A stretch of DNA of 64,000 bases from Acinetobacter equi (GTDB lineage: Bacteria; Pseudomonadota; Gammaproteobacteria; Pseudomonadales; Moraxellaceae): contig NZ_CP012808.1 in assembly GCF_001307195.1 (NCBI RefSeq), positions 558,001-622,000 of the forward strand. The letters run 5' to 3'. A program made the position numbers and the translations under genes. Below the pieces are notes generated by a model, which saw nothing but the letters and a program-made list of their open reading frames with translations, was not told the origin of the DNA and made no database searches. Positions within the stretch are counted from its first letter, which is position 1. Every line of letters begins with the position of its first letter. Positions 1-12,566 of this stretch are shown piece by piece.

Positions 1-81
1 GATATCCGTAACCATATTTTCATCATTTCCATAAATATATCTATTACAAACACCTCACTATATTTTTTCAATATAAATAAA

Positions 82-110
82 AAAGCGCCCTTACGGACGC
101 TTTATAAAAT
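82..110 (-). terminator. Rho-independent terminator of lpxO
   Basis: Read on the minus strand, a GC-rich stem (GCGTCC/GGGCGC with one G-U pair, loop GTAA) is followed by a run of T. It lies just past the lpxO stop codon. Confidence 0.8.
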
Positions 111-114
111 AATT

Positions 115-1029
115 TTAAAATACATAAGGACGTATAAAAATAAGGAAGAAAATACCTAACATTAAGAACCATTTTAAGAAGTAATAAAGTTTACGGTTCG
201 TTTGCTTTAATGCTTTTGCTTTAATACGAATTTGGTAAATATATCCAAATGCTTTATTCAGACCACCTGTTTGATCTCCTGCTTCATTCGGAGAACTTGC
301 AGCAGTCATTACTTTACGACCAAACCAATGGTTAAAACGTTCCATCAGCTTAGATTTTAAAGGACGCTCAACATCGGCAAAGAAAATAATACGGTTTTGA
401 TCTGTGGTATTTTCAGCATAGTGAATATAAGTTTCATCAAACACGACGCTTTCACCATCTCGCCATGAATAACGTTGCCCATCAACATCAATAAAACAGC
501 GATCATCATTTGGTGTCATTAAACCAAGGTGATAACGCAATGAGCCTGCATATGGATCACGATGACGAACCAAACGACTATCTGGTGCAAGTTCAGTAAA
601 CATTGCAGCTTTAATAGAGGGTAAAGTCTTTAATAATGCTGTAGTTTTTGGACAAAGCTCTGCAGCTGATGGATGTGCTGAGTCATACCATTTTAGATAA
701 AAACGTTTCCATCCTGTTTTAAAGAATGAGTTAAAGCCAAGATCATCATATTTACTTGAAGCTTTAATACCACCTTGCTCGTATAAAGCTTTTGCTTCAT
801 CACGAATCATTTCCCAGTTTTCATCAAGTACTTTTAAATCTTTAAAATATTGAGTATCAATATAAGGCTGATTTGGTACTTTGGAAAAAATGTACATCAA
901 ATAATTGATTGGTGCGAGAATCGTCGAGTGATCAAAGAACTGACGATAAAATGAGTGACGTACCTTACCTCTTTGTTGAATATACAACGCAGATAGAATA
1001 AAGATGGCCAGAATAATCCACTTAATCAT
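115..1029 (-). CDS. lpxO: LpxO-type lipid A / aspartyl-asparaginyl beta-hydroxylase
   Basis: 304 aa. Fe(II)/2-oxoglutarate-dependent hydroxylase of the aspartyl/asparaginyl beta-hydroxylase fold; family members named LpxO add a 2-hydroxyl to lipid A acyl chains at the inner face of the inner membrane. What I see: an N-terminal membrane segment (about residues 3-17), a metal-binding HRD (H156, D158) inside RLVRHRDPYAGS, a distal H203 in DETYIHYAEN, and R213 placed to hold 2-oxoglutarate. A second hydrophobic segment closes the protein (about 283-303), as expected of a membrane-bound LpxO. It stands alone with its own terminator. Substrate is inferred from the family; a related peptide hydroxylase is the alternative. 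Confidence 0.85.
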   Translation of the reverse strand: MIKWIILAIFILSALYIQQRGKVRHSFYRQFFDHSTILAPINYLMYIFSKVPNQPYIDTQYFKDLKVLDENWEMIRDEAKALYEQGGIKASSKYDDLGFNSFFKTGWKRFYLKWYDSAHPSAAELCPKTTALLKTLPSIKAAMFTELAPDSRLVRHRDPYAGSLRYHLGLMTPNDDRCFIDVDGQRYSWRDGESVVFDETYIHYAENTTDQNRIIFFADVERPLKSKLMERFNHWFGRKVMTAASSPNEAGDQTGGLNKAFGYIYQIRIKAKALKQTNRKLYYFLKWFLMLGIFFLIFIRPYVF

Positions 1030-1492
1030 AAATTTACCAAAATAGGTTTCTTTAAATTAGGGTGCCTACCTTTTTAATTAAGCACGGAATTTTATGTGAA
1101 TTATAACAAATGTTTAAATTTATAAATGGTTTAATTTAGAATATTATTAATACAATTTTGTAATGATTATATATCTTATAAAGATATTTTTATATAAATA
1201 AAACTTGAATTATCTTTATATTACCCGATATAAAAATAGTGACACTGATGAAAAACATAAGTTGAAACATATGTTTCAAAATAGCGATATACATCCTTGT
1301 CTATTCAACAAAAGATAGCTTAAAAAGAATGCCATCAAGAATAGATGACCCTTGCGTCACGGCTTACGACTAATTTGTTACGTTCTTTTTAGATATAGTT
1401 ATCGTAAAATTAGCGAAGTAAAAATGTGATTAAATTTCGCACAAACTTCAAAACATCAATTTAGAAGTCCTCCATAATAAGGGAGATCAGGC
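1030..1492. other. Divergent intergenic region lpxO / fadB
   Basis: 463 bases without a gene, very AT-rich, separating two divergently read genes. It must hold both promoters. The only clear structure is the perfect 18-base palindrome at 1262-1279, listed separately. No ORF or RNA gene is visible. Confidence 0.7.
1262..1279. promoter_or_regulatory. Palindromic operator candidate (PsrA-like) upstream of fadBA
   Basis: TTGAAACATATGTTTCAA is a perfect 9+9 palindrome. It contains GAAAC-N4-GTTTC, which fits the consensus reported for the TetR-family fatty-acid sensor PsrA of Pseudomonas (G/CAAAC-N2-4-GTTTG/C). It sits 214 bases before the fadB start and 233 before the lpxO start. Regulator identity is inferred. 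Confidence 0.5.
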
Positions 1493-3646
1493 ATGATCCA
1501 CGCAGGCAATGCCATTACCGTCCAAATGCTTTCGGACGGAATTGCAGAATTCCGCTTTGACCTACAGGGTGAGTCGGTTAACAAATTTAACCGTGCAACA
1601 CTAGAAGACTTTAAAGCAGCAATTGATGCTGTAAAGACCAATAGTGATATTAAGGGCTTAATCGTAACAAGTGGTAAATCCACATTTATTGTTGGGGCAG
1701 ATATTACTGAATTTGGTGAAAATTTTGCCAAAGGGGAAGCAGCAATTGTTGAATGGGCTGGGCCAATCCATGATCTTTTCAACTCATTTGAAGACTTAGA
1801 AATTCCTAAAGTTGCAGCAATCAATGGCATCGCTCTTGGCGGTGGTTTTGAAATGTGCTTAGTATGTGACTATCGTGTGATGTCTGAAGCTGCAACTGTT
1901 GGCTTACCAGAAGTTAAACTTGGCATTATTCCAGGCTTTGGTGGTACCGTACGTTTAAGCCGTGTTATTGGTATTGATAACGCAATTGAATGGATTGCAA
2001 CATCTGCAAATAAAAAACCTGCTGCTGCACTAAAAGATGGTGCTGTTGATGCAGTTGTTGCGGCAGCTCAATTACAAAATGCGGCAATTGATCTTGTTAA
2101 ACAAGCAATTGAAGGCCGTCTAGACTGGAAAGCAAAACGCCAAGAAAAATTAGACCCAGTGAAGTTAGATGTACTTGAACAAATGATGGCGTTCAACTCA
2201 TCTAGAGGTGTTGTCTTAGCAAAAGCAAATCCTGCTCAATACCCTGCTCCAAAACTTCTTCTTGATTCTCTTCAAGCAGGTGCAAGTGTTCCACGTAACG
2301 AAGCACTTCGTGCAGAAGCTGAAGGTTTTGCTAAAGCTGCGGTTACACCTCAAGCAGAAGCGCTTATTGGTTTATTTATTAATGACCAAGTTGTTAAAAA
2401 AGCCTCTAAAAAACATGAAAAAGGTGCACATCCTGTCAACCAAGCTGCTGTATTAGGCGCGGGTATTATGGGTGGTGGTATTGCTTATCAAGCGGCAAGC
2501 AAAGGCACTCCAATTATCATGAAAGATATTGGTAATCCACAACTTGCATTAGGTATGGCTGAAGCGAACAAATTGCTAACAAAGCAAGTTGAACGCAAAA
2601 AAATGACACCTGCAAAAATGGGTGAAACACTCGCTCGTATCCGCCCAACTTTAAGTTATGACGAATTTAAAGAAGTGGATATTGTGATTGAAGCAGTGAC
2701 TGAAAATCCTAAAATTAAAGAAGCTGTACTTAAAGATACTGAAGCAAAAGTAGGTCCAAATACTATTCTTGCTTCAAATACTTCTACAATTTCAATTACA
2801 CGTTTAGCAAAAGCTTTAGCACGTCCTGAAAACTTTGTAGGTATGCACTTCTTTAACCCAGTACACATGATGCCTTTGGTTGAAGTTATTCGTGGCGAAC
2901 AAACGTCTGAAGAAGCTGTTGCAACGACTGTCGTTCTTGCTCAAAAAATGGGTAAAACTCCGATTGTTGTCAATGACTGCCCAGGCTTCTTAGTTAACCG
3001 CGTTTTATTCCCTTACTTTGGTGCATTTGACCTTCTTCTTAAAGATGGTGCAGATTTCCAACAAATTGATAAAGTAATGGAAAAATTCGGCTGGCCTATG
3101 GGTCCTGCTTACCTTATGGACGTTGTAGGTATTGATACAGGTGTTCATGGCGCTGAAGTTATGGCTGAAGGCTATCCTGATCGTATGAAACCAGACTTCA
3201 AAGGTTCAATTGAAGTCATGTATGAAAACAAACGTCTAGGTCAAAAAAATGACGTTGGTTTCTATAAATATGAACTTGATCGTAAAGGTAAAAAAGCCAA
3301 AGTGGTTGATCCAACTGCTTACGAACTTGTTGCGACTGTTGCAACAACAGAAAAACGTGAATATGACGCTCAAGAAATTATTGACCGTATGATGCTTGCT
3401 TTCTGTAACGAAACAGTTCGTTGCTTGGAAGATAAAATTGTTGCTACACCGCATGAAGCAGATATGGCAATGATTATGGGTGTTGGTTTCCCTCCATTCC
3501 GTGGTGGTCCATGCCGTTATATCGATCAAACAGGTGTAACTGAATACGTTGCACTTTGCGATAAATATGCGCACCTTGGTAAAGCTTATGAAGCGCCACA
3601 AATGTTGCGTGACATGGCTGCTCACAATAAAAAATTCTACGGTTAA
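1493..3646 (+). CDS. fadB: Fatty acid oxidation complex alpha subunit FadB
   Basis: 717 aa, the normal size. Multifunctional beta-oxidation enzyme: enoyl-CoA hydratase/isomerase plus 3-hydroxyacyl-CoA dehydrogenase, forming an alpha2beta2 complex with FadA. The N-terminal crotonase domain shows [20 protein letters not shown] (E120) and [15 protein letters not shown] (E140), the pair equivalent to the two catalytic glutamates of E. coli FadB. The NAD-binding GAGIMGGG lies near residues 321-328, followed by the HCDH domains with [19 protein letters not shown] Shine-Dalgarno precedes the ATG. fadA follows after 12 bases, so both are one operon. Expression is probably fatty-acid controlled (see the upstream palindrome). 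Confidence 0.98.
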   Translation: MIHAGNAITVQMLSDGIAEFRFDLQGESVNKFNRATLEDFKAAIDAVKTNSDIKGLIVTSGKSTFIVGADITEFGENFAKGEAAIVEWAGPIHDLFNSFEDLEIPKVAAINGIALGGGFEMCLVCDYRVMSEAATVGLPEVKLGIIPGFGGTVRLSRVIGIDNAIEWIATSANKKPAAALKDGAVDAVVAAAQLQNAAIDLVKQAIEGRLDWKAKRQEKLDPVKLDVLEQMMAFNSSRGVVLAKANPAQYPAPKLLLDSLQAGASVPRNEALRAEAEGFAKAAVTPQAEALIGLFINDQVVKKASKKHEKGAHPVNQAAVLGAGIMGGGIAYQAASKGTPIIMKDIGNPQLALGMAEANKLLTKQVERKKMTPAKMGETLARIRPTLSYDEFKEVDIVIEAVTENPKIKEAVLKDTEAKVGPNTILASNTSTISITRLAKALARPENFVGMHFFNPVHMMPLVEVIRGEQTSEEAVATTVVLAQKMGKTPIVVNDCPGFLVNRVLFPYFGAFDLLLKDGADFQQIDKVMEKFGWPMGPAYLMDVVGIDTGVHGAEVMAEGYPDRMKPDFKGSIEVMYENKRLGQKNDVGFYKYELDRKGKKAKVVDPTAYELVATVATTEKREYDAQEIIDRMMLAFCNETVRCLEDKIVATPHEADMAMIMGVGFPPFRGGPCRYIDQTGVTEYVALCDKYAHLGKAYEAPQMLRDMAAHNKKFYG

Positions 3647-4831
<1,185 letters not shown>

Positions 4832-4866
4832 TTCTAAGCGCTCATAAATACAAAAGTTGTATAAAA

Positions 4867-4892
4867 AATCCTCGCTTTTGCGAGGATTTTTT
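4867..4892 (+). terminator. Rho-independent terminator of fadBA
   Basis: AATCCTCGC, a four-T loop, GCGAGGATT and then a T run, 36 bases after the fadA stop. Confidence 0.9.
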
Positions 4893-4940
4893 ATTACTTT
4901 AATATCTATATTTTTAAAATTTATAAATGAACTATAACGA

Positions 4941-5651
4941 ATGAATAAAAACTTTCTTCTATTCGCTTCACTAAGCCCTTTACTTATTTCAGGGTGCGTT
5001 TCTAATAATGAAATTGGAAGCAACACTCGTGATTTATTAAAGACACAATATGAATACAACTATAAATGGATAACTATAGTCGAAGATGAGGTTATTGCTT
5101 TTGGTCAACCTAAAAACCCATTACCCAATATTCCTGAAGATAGTATTGTCGTAGCTGGTCAAAAATATAGTTATGTAATTACTCAAGGTGGTGCAGCCTT
5201 TTTAGCACTTATGAATCAACTTGATACCCAATATATTCAAATAAATCGTAATCTAAACTTTCAAACACCATCTTCAGACAGTAATCAATTTTCTGGAGCT
5301 ATACAATTTACTTATACTCCTACAAATAGAACTATCAATCCACAAGAACTAGCTCTTTTAAAAAAATATGGTATATCTAATTGTAGTTGCAATAATATTG
5401 AAGAATTAGATGACTTAAAAAAATTAACATTTGATATTCAACTTTCAGGAACTATTTATCCTGTTGCAAATAATATTCATTCATTTAAACAATTAAGTAA
5501 GCCCTACCAAATTAAAATTCAAAATAGCCAATATATTCCAGAAGAAAAAAAAACTCCTCTAATAGAAAAAATTGTTTTCACACCTTTCGCAATTACGTTT
5601 GACATTATTGCTCTACCAGTAAAAGCATTAGGTATTATTTATCAACCTTGA
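4941..5651 (+). CDS. Putative lipoprotein, unknown function
   Basis: 236 aa. A short hydrophobic N-terminus ends in a lipobox (LLISGC, Cys at residue 19), so the product should be lipidated and placed on the inner or outer membrane. The mature part is rich in N, Q, T and I and looks like a beta-rich globular domain; a CSC pair lies mid-protein (about 148-150). The end is hydrophobic (FAITFDIIALPVKALGIIY), resembling the YceK/DUF1375-type ending where a final helix carries P and V residues; that comparison is tentative. No strong Shine-Dalgarno is seen. It has no operon partner: fadA is terminated upstream and astE is convergent. I do not recognise the family. Confidence 0.7.
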   Translation: MNKNFLLFASLSPLLISGCVSNNEIGSNTRDLLKTQYEYNYKWITIVEDEVIAFGQPKNPLPNIPEDSIVVAGQKYSYVITQGGAAFLALMNQLDTQYIQINRNLNFQTPSSDSNQFSGAIQFTYTPTNRTINPQELALLKKYGISNCSCNNIEELDDLKKLTFDIQLSGTIYPVANNIHSFKQLSKPYQIKIQNSQYIPEEKKTPLIEKIVFTPFAITFDIIALPVKALGIIYQP

Positions 5652-5686
5652 AATTTCTGACTTTTTATAAAATTTGCTATGCCTCT

Positions 5687-5723
5687 TACAGATTAAATAG
5701 AAACTTAATAAATTTAATCTGTA
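5687..5723. terminator. Inverted repeat between convergent genes (possible terminator)
   Basis: TACAGATTAAAT and ATTTAATCTGTA form a perfect 12-bp stem with a 13-base loop between the lipoprotein gene and the convergent astE. It is AT-rich and has only a weak T tail, so it is a terminator candidate only. Confidence 0.45.
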
Positions 5724-5757
5724 TGTTTTACTCCCCTGTACATGTAATTAGATAATC

Positions 5758-6729
5758 TTATTTAAATTCTTCCAAAATAAGCCCTGCTCTTAAACCTTTT
5801 TTCACATGAATATTAGGGAATAAAATACATGTATAATCTTGTTGTGCTATATAATTTCCACTGCGCTGAGCAGCAATTATCTGACCTTGTTCAAAGCTTG
5901 AAAAATTAGGTGCATCTTCAGCTAAGTTCAATTTAAAGTCATCATCCTGTTTCAATATTGAAGCAACAACTTTAAATTTTCTAACTGTATTTTTTGTTCG
6001 AGTAGGCAAAATATTGTCACTTAAAAGTGCCCTTAAAACACTATTAATTGCATTAAATTGACTTAAATCATTTTGTCCAGAAGGTTTCGCAGCACCTAAC
6101 TCTAAAGTCACACTTGCAACCTGACTTGCTCTTTGAGTAAAGGACGTGAAGGTATGACCAGTTTCACCATGAAATACCAAAGCATCCATATCTGCGGCAT
6201 TTAGGCTTCTTAAAACATCTTCGTCATAAGCTTCTTGCTGATATGGAAAAATGGCAAATACAGGCAATAAAGATGATCGAATTGCAGTATGCAAATCATA
6301 GTGATAACGCTGAACTTGTGGTTTCGATTCTTCAAAAAATTGCTGAACCAAATGTTCTAATTGTTCTGCTCTTTGTGTTTCTTTTGATTTTTCTAATTGA
6401 GCATACTTCCCTAAAAACATTCGGTTCATATCATTTTCAATATATCTTGAACCATTTCGAATTGCATCGGGATTTCCCAATACTAAAAGTAATCTCGTTT
6501 TTAAATGTAAATTTCCATTAAAAAGATCATGAAAAATTTGCTCTAAAAGTTCAATTGGTGCAGTTTCATTGCCATGTATTCCTGCTGAAATAACCATTGA
6601 TTTTTCATAAGATTGCTTGGGTGTAAAACACCATATGCCCTCGCCTAACCATTGCCAAATAAAATTATGGCTTTCACCTTGCTTCTGCAACGGTATAATT
6701 TGTTGCAGAATATCCTTTAGAAAATTCAT
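5758..6729 (-). CDS. astE: Succinylglutamate desuccinylase AstE
   Basis: 323 aa from the ATG at 6729; a TTG 15 bases upstream is also possible, but the ATG gives the length of E. coli AstE (322). Last step of the arginine succinyltransferase pathway: N-succinylglutamate to glutamate plus succinate. A zinc carboxypeptidase-like fold is indicated by [10 protein letters not shown] (metal ligands H and E) and HYDLHTAIR (third ligand H), with a catalytic-type glutamate in VTLELGAA. Last gene of astCADBE, 27 bases after astB. Confidence 0.95.
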   Translation of the reverse strand: MNFLKDILQQIIPLQKQGESHNFIWQWLGEGIWCFTPKQSYEKSMVISAGIHGNETAPIELLEQIFHDLFNGNLHLKTRLLLVLGNPDAIRNGSRYIENDMNRMFLGKYAQLEKSKETQRAEQLEHLVQQFFEESKPQVQRYHYDLHTAIRSSLLPVFAIFPYQQEAYDEDVLRSLNAADMDALVFHGETGHTFTSFTQRASQVASVTLELGAAKPSGQNDLSQFNAINSVLRALLSDNILPTRTKNTVRKFKVVASILKQDDDFKLNLAEDAPNFSSFEQGQIIAAQRSGNYIAQQDYTCILFPNIHVKKGLRAGLILEEFK

Positions 6730-6756
6730 TCTTTTTATACTCAATCCATTCAGCTA

Positions 6757-8097
6757 CTATTTTTGAAAATGGTAAATTGAACCTAAGCCTAAAATTTTTG
6801 TAAGTTCATCAAGTGCAGTTCGACTTTCTATAAGCAATAAAGGATCGGCCAAATCTTCCTGAACTAGTCGATCTCGGTAAAACCGATCTACCCAATGATT
6901 TAACCTTGTAAATAAGTCATCATTCATTAATATATGTGGATTAATTGCCTGATATTCTTGTTCATTTACAGCAACTCTTAAGCGCAAACATGCAGGTCCA
7001 CCACCATTTTTCATGCTTTCACGCAAATCAAAAACTTGTATTCGATCTATTGGTGTTCCCATTTGAATCATGTCATTCAAATATGTCCAAACCGCCTGAT
7101 TTTGTCGTGATTCTTCAGGAACAACGATAGTCATTCCACCATCTTGGCGAGTTAAAATTTGACTATTAAATAAATATGTTGCGACAGCATCTGCAACAGA
7201 TACTCGCTGTTCAGGCACTTCAATGGCAATTAATTCATGACCAAGCGCGTGCATTTTTTTGCGAATTTCATTTAAAGCATCTGCTTGATTTAAAAATGCG
7301 TGTTGATGATGAAATAAAACATTTTGATTACTCACCGCAATCACATCATTATGAAATACGCCTTGATCAATCACGTCTGGATTTTGTTGGATAAAGACTG
7401 TTTTTTCTAAATCTAATTGATGCAATCGAGCAATTGCCTGACTTGCTTCTAAAGATTGGCGTGCAGGATAACGCTGTGGTGCAATATTTCCATTTAAAAA
7501 CTGTTGCCCATAGACAAATACTTGCACACTCGCCTGATCGTATGCACCACCTAAACGGTTATGATTCGCTGCCCCTTCATCGCCAAACAAAGAAACTTCA
7601 GGTAATGCAGCATGATGCGTAAAATAACGTTCATCATTAAACATTGCTTTTAGAATTTCTGTTGTTGTTGAATGTTCAATTGAACGATGAAATTTATTAT
7701 TTAAATTGGCAGCAGTAAAATGAATTCTGCCATCTAAGCTATCTGAAGATGGTGAAATGGTCGCTGCATTTGCTGTCCACATACATGATGCAGAACTTAA
7801 CGATGATAACAAATCAGGGGCAATTTTTATGGCTTGTTCAATGACTTGTAGATCATCTCCATGAAAACCAAGCTGTCTTAAAATTGGCACATGCGGTCTT
7901 TCTTGAGGTGCAAATACACCTTGTTTAAATCCTAAATCTGCTAAGGTTTTCATTTTTAATAAACCTTGCTTAGCTGCCAACTTGGGATTTGACGCATCAC
8001 GCTTATTTTTAGTAGATGCTTCATTGCCATAGGAAAGCCCTGCATAATGATGCGTAGGACCAACTAAACCATCAAAATTAATTTCATATCCCGCCAT
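6757..8097 (-). CDS. astB: N-succinylarginine dihydrolase AstB
   Basis: 446 aa. Converts N2-succinylarginine to N2-succinylornithine, 2 NH3 and CO2, in the amidinotransferase (guanidino-group modifying) fold. The start is [20 protein letters not shown] at 8097, where a GAGGAAGG site lies upstream; a longer reading frame to 8166 has no family support. [10 protein letters not shown] and the C-terminal [12 protein letters not shown], which holds the nucleophilic Cys, are family hallmarks. It overlaps the 3' end of astD by 14 bases, indicating translational coupling within the operon. Confidence 0.96.
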   Translation of the reverse strand: MAGYEINFDGLVGPTHHYAGLSYGNEASTKNKRDASNPKLAAKQGLLKMKTLADLGFKQGVFAPQERPHVPILRQLGFHGDDLQVIEQAIKIAPDLLSSLSSASCMWTANAATISPSSDSLDGRIHFTAANLNNKFHRSIEHSTTTEILKAMFNDERYFTHHAALPEVSLFGDEGAANHNRLGGAYDQASVQVFVYGQQFLNGNIAPQRYPARQSLEASQAIARLHQLDLEKTVFIQQNPDVIDQGVFHNDVIAVSNQNVLFHHQHAFLNQADALNEIRKKMHALGHELIAIEVPEQRVSVADAVATYLFNSQILTRQDGGMTIVVPEESRQNQAVWTYLNDMIQMGTPIDRIQVFDLRESMKNGGGPACLRLRVAVNEQEYQAINPHILMNDDLFTRLNHWVDRFYRDRLVQEDLADPLLLIESRTALDELTKILGLGSIYHFQK

Positions 8098-9589
8098 CTT
8101 CGCCTTCCTCATTCGATTTAAACGTGATTCCAGGCAGTAATTTTTCAGGCAAAACGACCTGTTCACTTTCTAAAGATGCAATTGGCCATGCACAATAATC
8201 AGCAGCATATAATGCACTCGCTCTATGATTTCCCGATGCACCAACTCCACCAAATGGTGCTGCACTTGATGCACCCGTAAGCGGTTTATTCCAGTTCACA
8301 ACACCAGCACGTGCTTCAATCAGTAGACGCTCAAATAAATCTCGTTGCGTGGAGACTAACCCCATCGACAAACCAAATCGTGTTTTATTGGCAAGTGTTA
8401 AAGCTTCATCAAAAGTGTCATACCGATAAATACAGGTTAAAGGTCCAAAATATTCAGTATCAGGAAGAAGATTTTTAATCGCTGTAACTTCTAAAATACC
8501 CGGTGTTAAAAATGTACTATTGGCATTCGGTTGCGTCATTTTTAACAACGGCTTTGCACCTAAGTGAATAAGATTTTGCTGTGCATCTAACATTCTTTGG
8601 GCAGCATTTAAAGAAATTACCCCTCCCATAAATGGCTGTGGCTGTGCATTCCATTTTCCAATTTGAAGCTGACAAGAAACTTCTACAAATTTTTGAATTA
8701 GTTCATCCCCCTCCGCACCTGATTTAATCAATATACGACGAGCACATGTACATCGTTGTCCTGCTGAAATAAATGCAGATTGAATCATTAAATTGACTGT
8801 AGCATCGGTATCCTGCACATCTTCAATAATCAATGCATTATTTCCACCCATCTCTAAAGCCAATATTTTTTCTGGAGTACCTGCCCATTGTCTATGTAAT
8901 AAATGACCTGTATCTGCACTTCCTGTAAATAACAAACCATCAATTTCAGGTGAATTTGCTAAAGCTTCTCCTGTTGTTCGTCCACCTTGAACCAAATTTA
9001 TAACACCATCAGGCAAACCTGCTTTTTGCCATAATTTAATGGTTTCCTCACCTGTCCAAGGTGTTAATTCACTTGGTTTAAATACGATGGTATTTCCTGC
9101 AATTAATGCAGGAACAATGTGCCCATTCGGTAAATGTCCTGGAAAATTATAAGGTCCAAAAACAGCCAAAACTCCATGTGGTCTGTGGCGTAAAGAAGCA
9201 ATCCCATCGGCTAATAGTGTTTGACTCTCACCTGTTCTTTGATGATATGCCTGAATTGAAATTGCCACTTTTCCGATCATGGCTTGAACTTCGGTTAATG
9301 CTTCCCAAAATGGTTTACTTGTTTCTTGGCTAATGACACTAGCTAAATGATCTTTACTTTCTTCTAACAATACTTTGAATCTTTCGATAATTTCTAATCG
9401 TTCTTGTAAAGATCGTTTTGCCCATATTGGAAAACTTTGACGTGCAGCAAGACAAGCACGCTCAACATTTTCTTCAGTTGCTTCATGCCCTGACCAAATT
9501 TCTAATTGTGTAATCGGATCTAATTTTTGCCATTGTAGTCCTGAACCAGAAATCCATTGTCCTCGAATAAATAATTGTCCTTGTAACAT
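8084..9589 (-). CDS. astD: Succinylglutamate semialdehyde dehydrogenase AstD
   Basis: 501 aa. NAD(P)+-dependent aldehyde dehydrogenase that oxidises N-succinylglutamate 5-semialdehyde to N-succinylglutamate. Visible motifs: [22 protein letters not shown] in the nucleotide fold, the general-base region LALEMGGNN, and the catalytic cysteine in [11 protein letters not shown]. The C-terminus is slightly longer than the usual 488-492 aa because it runs into the astB start region. Its ATG overlaps the astA stop codon by one base. Confidence 0.96.
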   Translation of the reverse strand: MLQGQLFIRGQWISGSGLQWQKLDPITQLEIWSGHEATEENVERACLAARQSFPIWAKRSLQERLEIIERFKVLLEESKDHLASVISQETSKPFWEALTEVQAMIGKVAISIQAYHQRTGESQTLLADGIASLRHRPHGVLAVFGPYNFPGHLPNGHIVPALIAGNTIVFKPSELTPWTGEETIKLWQKAGLPDGVINLVQGGRTTGEALANSPEIDGLLFTGSADTGHLLHRQWAGTPEKILALEMGGNNALIIEDVQDTDATVNLMIQSAFISAGQRCTCARRILIKSGAEGDELIQKFVEVSCQLQIGKWNAQPQPFMGGVISLNAAQRMLDAQQNLIHLGAKPLLKMTQPNANSTFLTPGILEVTAIKNLLPDTEYFGPLTCIYRYDTFDEALTLANKTRFGLSMGLVSTQRDLFERLLIEARAGVVNWNKPLTGASSAAPFGGVGASGNHRASALYAADYCAWPIASLESEQVVLPEKLLPGITFKSNEEGEDGGI

Positions 9590-10626
9590 TAGCTTCTCTC
9601 CCTTGTATGTAGGGCTAAAATACGAACATAATCATCATCTTTTACATTCAATAAATCGGCTTGTTCTTGTGTGATTTCTAAAATATTAATGTCTTTTTCT
9701 ATTTTGTTATTCAGCAAAATAACTCGATAATTCTGGTAATCATCGTTCGCCATCATATAAGTTGATTCGTCTAGTTGAACTTTAGAAACAATTTGTACCT
9801 GAACAACACGGCATAGTTTTACAGCATTTAAATCTTTTATTTCTGCTTCTACCGTTGGACCGCCATCAAAAATATCAATATAACCTCGACACTTTAATCC
9901 CTCTTCAAGTAATAACTGATATGCTGGAACGGTCTGTTCATGAACTTGTCCAATTACTTTACGAGCTTCTTCTGGTAATAAATCGACATAAACAGGAAAT
10001 CTTGGCATAAGCTCTGCAATAAATGCTTTTTTACCAATTCCACTCAAATAGTCTGCTGCTGCAAAATCCATCTTAAAAAAATGCTGTCCTAAGGCATTCC
10101 AAAATGGCGATTTTCCTTCGACATCCACATAACCTCGCATTTCAGCAATTAATTTCTTTTTAAAATGTTGCTGGAAAGCTGAAATAAATAAGAACCTCAC
10201 TTTAGATAAAAACTTCCCATTACAATTCATTCTAAAATCAGGATCTAAAATCAGTGAACACAACTCACTTGAACCTGTTAAATCATTCGATAAAAATAAA
10301 GTATCTAAAGTTTTATAAACCTCTAACTCATCCGAAGCATGGACTTGTGTGCCCACATGATAACTATAAAAAGGACTGTCCAAACCAACAGCAACCTCAA
10401 TCGCACTCAAGCCAACAACACGGTTTGAATCTAAATCTTCAAGAACAAACAAATAACCTTTATCCCCTTCTAATACTTCATTTTTTAATGTTTTACGTGT
10501 ACGTGTAATTCGCTTAGATAGAATTTCTATATTGACCGGCAATGAGGTAAATCCAACACCTGATTTTTCTGCCAAACAGAAAATATCTTTCAAATCCTTT
10601 GCTTCTGCATGCCTAATCATCATCAT
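9589..10626 (-). CDS. astA: Arginine N-succinyltransferase AstA
   Basis: 345 aa. First step of the pathway: succinyl-CoA plus L-arginine gives N2-succinylarginine. The protein aligns by eye with E. coli AstA throughout ([61 protein letters not shown]). It has a GNAT-like fold and no signal peptide. A GGAG site lies seven bases before the first of three consecutive ATGs. Located between astC and astD as in E. coli. Confidence 0.96.
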   Translation of the reverse strand: MMMIRHAEAKDLKDIFCLAEKSGVGFTSLPVNIEILSKRITRTRKTLKNEVLEGDKGYLFVLEDLDSNRVVGLSAIEVAVGLDSPFYSYHVGTQVHASDELEVYKTLDTLFLSNDLTGSSELCSLILDPDFRMNCNGKFLSKVRFLFISAFQQHFKKKLIAEMRGYVDVEGKSPFWNALGQHFFKMDFAAADYLSGIGKKAFIAELMPRFPVYVDLLPEEARKVIGQVHEQTVPAYQLLLEEGLKCRGYIDIFDGGPTVEAEIKDLNAVKLCRVVQVQIVSKVQLDESTYMMANDDYQNYRVILLNNKIEKDINILEITQEQADLLNVKDDDYVRILALHTRERS

Positions 10627-10636
10627 TGAAAAACTC

Positions 10637-11854
10637 CTATTTTTGATTTACGAAACAAGCAAGCGCACAACCAAAACGAGTGAGTCCCTCGTAAATATCT
10701 TCTTCAGGAATAATCAATGATGGTGTAAAGCGCACAATATTAGGACCTGCAATTAAACTAAATACACCTTCGTCAACACCTAAGTTAACAATTTCTTTTG
10801 CTCGATTTGCATATTCTTCTTTTAATACACAGCCTAAAAGTAAACCTTTTCCACGAATTTCTTTGAACACAGAATATTGTTCATTCAGCTTTTGAATACC
10901 ATCAATAAATAACTGTGAACGTATTGTTACTCCGTCTAAGATTTCTGGACTGTTAATAAGATCAAATACCGCACCAGCAACAGCACATGCAAGTGGATTT
11001 CCACCATATGTCGTACCATGATCTCCAACAACAAACTGTTGACCTAATTCTGTTGTGGTGAGCATCGCACCGATAGGAAAACCACCACCTAAAGCTTTTG
11101 CTGTTGTAAGCACATCAGGAACAATGCTCGTATGTTGGTAAGCATACAACGCTCCTGTACGCCCCATCCCTGTTTGAATTTCGTCAAAAATTAATACTGC
11201 TTTATGCTGATGACATAACTCACGAACACCTTTCAAAAAGTCGTGATCGGCAACAATAATTCCACCTTCACCTTGAATCGGTTCAAGAATAACAGCACAT
11301 ACCTCATCCGTTATCGCAGCCTTAAATGCATCTAAATCATTAAATGGTAAATGCGTAATACCTTCTGGTAAGGGTGCGAAATCTTGAGAATACTTCGGTT
11401 GACCACCTGCACTCACTGTAAATAAAGTTCTGCCATGAAATGCATTTTTAAATGCAATAATCTTATTTTTATTTGCATGTCCTGATTGCAGACCAACCTT
11501 ACGAGCCAATTTAAGGGCAGCTTCATTTGCTTCAGCACCTGAGTTACAAAAAAACACTTTTTCAGCAAATGTATGATCTATGAGTTTTTTTGCCAATTTT
11601 AAAGCGGGTTCATTGGTAAAGCCATTCGCTAAATGCCAAAGTTTTTGCCCTTGTTCAAGTAATGCATTTACAGCTATAGGATGTAAATGACCTAATGCAT
11701 TTACAGCAATACCACCAACAAAATCAATATATTCACGATCATTTTGATCCCATAATCGAGAGCCTTGGCCACGCACAGGAATAGGTTGTGCTGGAGCATA
11801 AATTGGCACCATAAATTGATCAAAATCTTGACGACATGGAGAATAATTATTCAT
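10637..11854 (-). CDS. astC: Succinylornithine / acetylornithine aminotransferase AstC
   Basis: 405 aa class III PLP aminotransferase. In this operon it should transaminate succinylornithine to succinylglutamate semialdehyde; the family also handles acetylornithine (ArgD), so dual use is possible. Motifs: [30 protein letters not shown], and the PLP lysine in [15 protein letters not shown]. First gene of the operon, ten bases before astA. Its promoter region is shared with the divergent Lrp-type regulator. Confidence 0.95.
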   Translation of the reverse strand: MNNYSPCRQDFDQFMVPIYAPAQPIPVRGQGSRLWDQNDREYIDFVGGIAVNALGHLHPIAVNALLEQGQKLWHLANGFTNEPALKLAKKLIDHTFAEKVFFCNSGAEANEAALKLARKVGLQSGHANKNKIIAFKNAFHGRTLFTVSAGGQPKYSQDFAPLPEGITHLPFNDLDAFKAAITDEVCAVILEPIQGEGGIIVADHDFLKGVRELCHQHKAVLIFDEIQTGMGRTGALYAYQHTSIVPDVLTTAKALGGGFPIGAMLTTTELGQQFVVGDHGTTYGGNPLACAVAGAVFDLINSPEILDGVTIRSQLFIDGIQKLNEQYSVFKEIRGKGLLLGCVLKEEYANRAKEIVNLGVDEGVFSLIAGPNIVRFTPSLIIPEEDIYEGLTRFGCALACFVNQK

Positions 11855-11972
11855 AGCTTCCTCTCTATTAATTCATACATTTACTCTGTTTTTATGCAGA
11901 AAGATAAAGCTTTGCTGGTTAGAACCATCAATTAAAAAATCAACAAATATCTTATTTTGCTTTCTTTTTTTT

Positions 11973-12029
11973 AAAAAATACTGATCTATAAAAAATAAAT
12001 AGTGAGCCCTCGTAAGACCAGTATTTTTT
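11973..12029. promoter_or_regulatory. Inverted repeat in the ast / Lrp-regulator divergent promoter region
   Basis: AAAAAATACTG (11973-11983) and CAGTATTTTTT (12019-12029) are perfect inverted copies 35 bases apart, lying between astC and the divergent regulator gene. The distance suits an operator pair bound by an oligomeric regulator such as an Lrp-type protein. Function is inferred from position only; nothing else is distinct in this 268-base intergenic region. Confidence 0.45.
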
Positions 12030-12122
12030 GCATATCTATCCTGATGAGATCATTAGTATGGAAAATTAATTTGATCTGAAGAAGTTGTCATTTTGATTTA
12101 AATCCCATAAATTTTAAGCAAA

Positions 12123-12566
12123 ATGATAAGTATGAATGACAATATGAATGATACGGATGATCAAATTTTAGGGTTGCTTCGAAAGAATGCCCGAATTTCA
12201 ATAACGGATTTAGCGGCAAAAATTAAGGTTTCACGTGCCACAATTCAAAAGCGTATAGAATATATGGAAAGACATGGCATTATTCATGGCTATACTATTC
12301 GGGTAAAACCTAATGTAGATAAAAATATCATTCGTGCATGGATGTATATTCAAGTTGAAGGGAATAAAACGAATACTGTGACACAACAACTCTGTCTTGA
12401 ACCCGCTATTCTTAAATTACACACAACAAATGGGAAATGGGACTTATTGGTCGAATTAGAATCTGATAGTTTGGAGAATTTTGATCGAATCTTAGATCGT
12501 GTTCGGACAATTACAGGCATTTCTAATACTGAAACAAGTATTTTACTTTCTACGTATAAAGCTTGA
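12123..12566 (+). CDS. Lrp/AsnC-family transcriptional regulator
   Basis: 147 aa, normal for the family. N-terminal winged helix-turn-helix (about residues 10-60: DDQILGLLRKNARISITDLA, then VSRATIQKRIEYMERHGII), followed by a C-terminal RAM ligand-binding/oligomerisation domain (about 68-147). Divergent from astCADBE, so it is the obvious candidate regulator of arginine catabolism, probably sensing arginine or a related amino acid; that is inference from context. The start could also be the ATG at 12132; neither has a strong Shine-Dalgarno. Confidence 0.9.
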   Translation: MISMNDNMNDTDDQILGLLRKNARISITDLAAKIKVSRATIQKRIEYMERHGIIHGYTIRVKPNVDKNIIRAWMYIQVEGNKTNTVTQQLCLEPAILKLHTTNGKWDLLVELESDSLENFDRILDRVRTITGISNTETSILLSTYKA

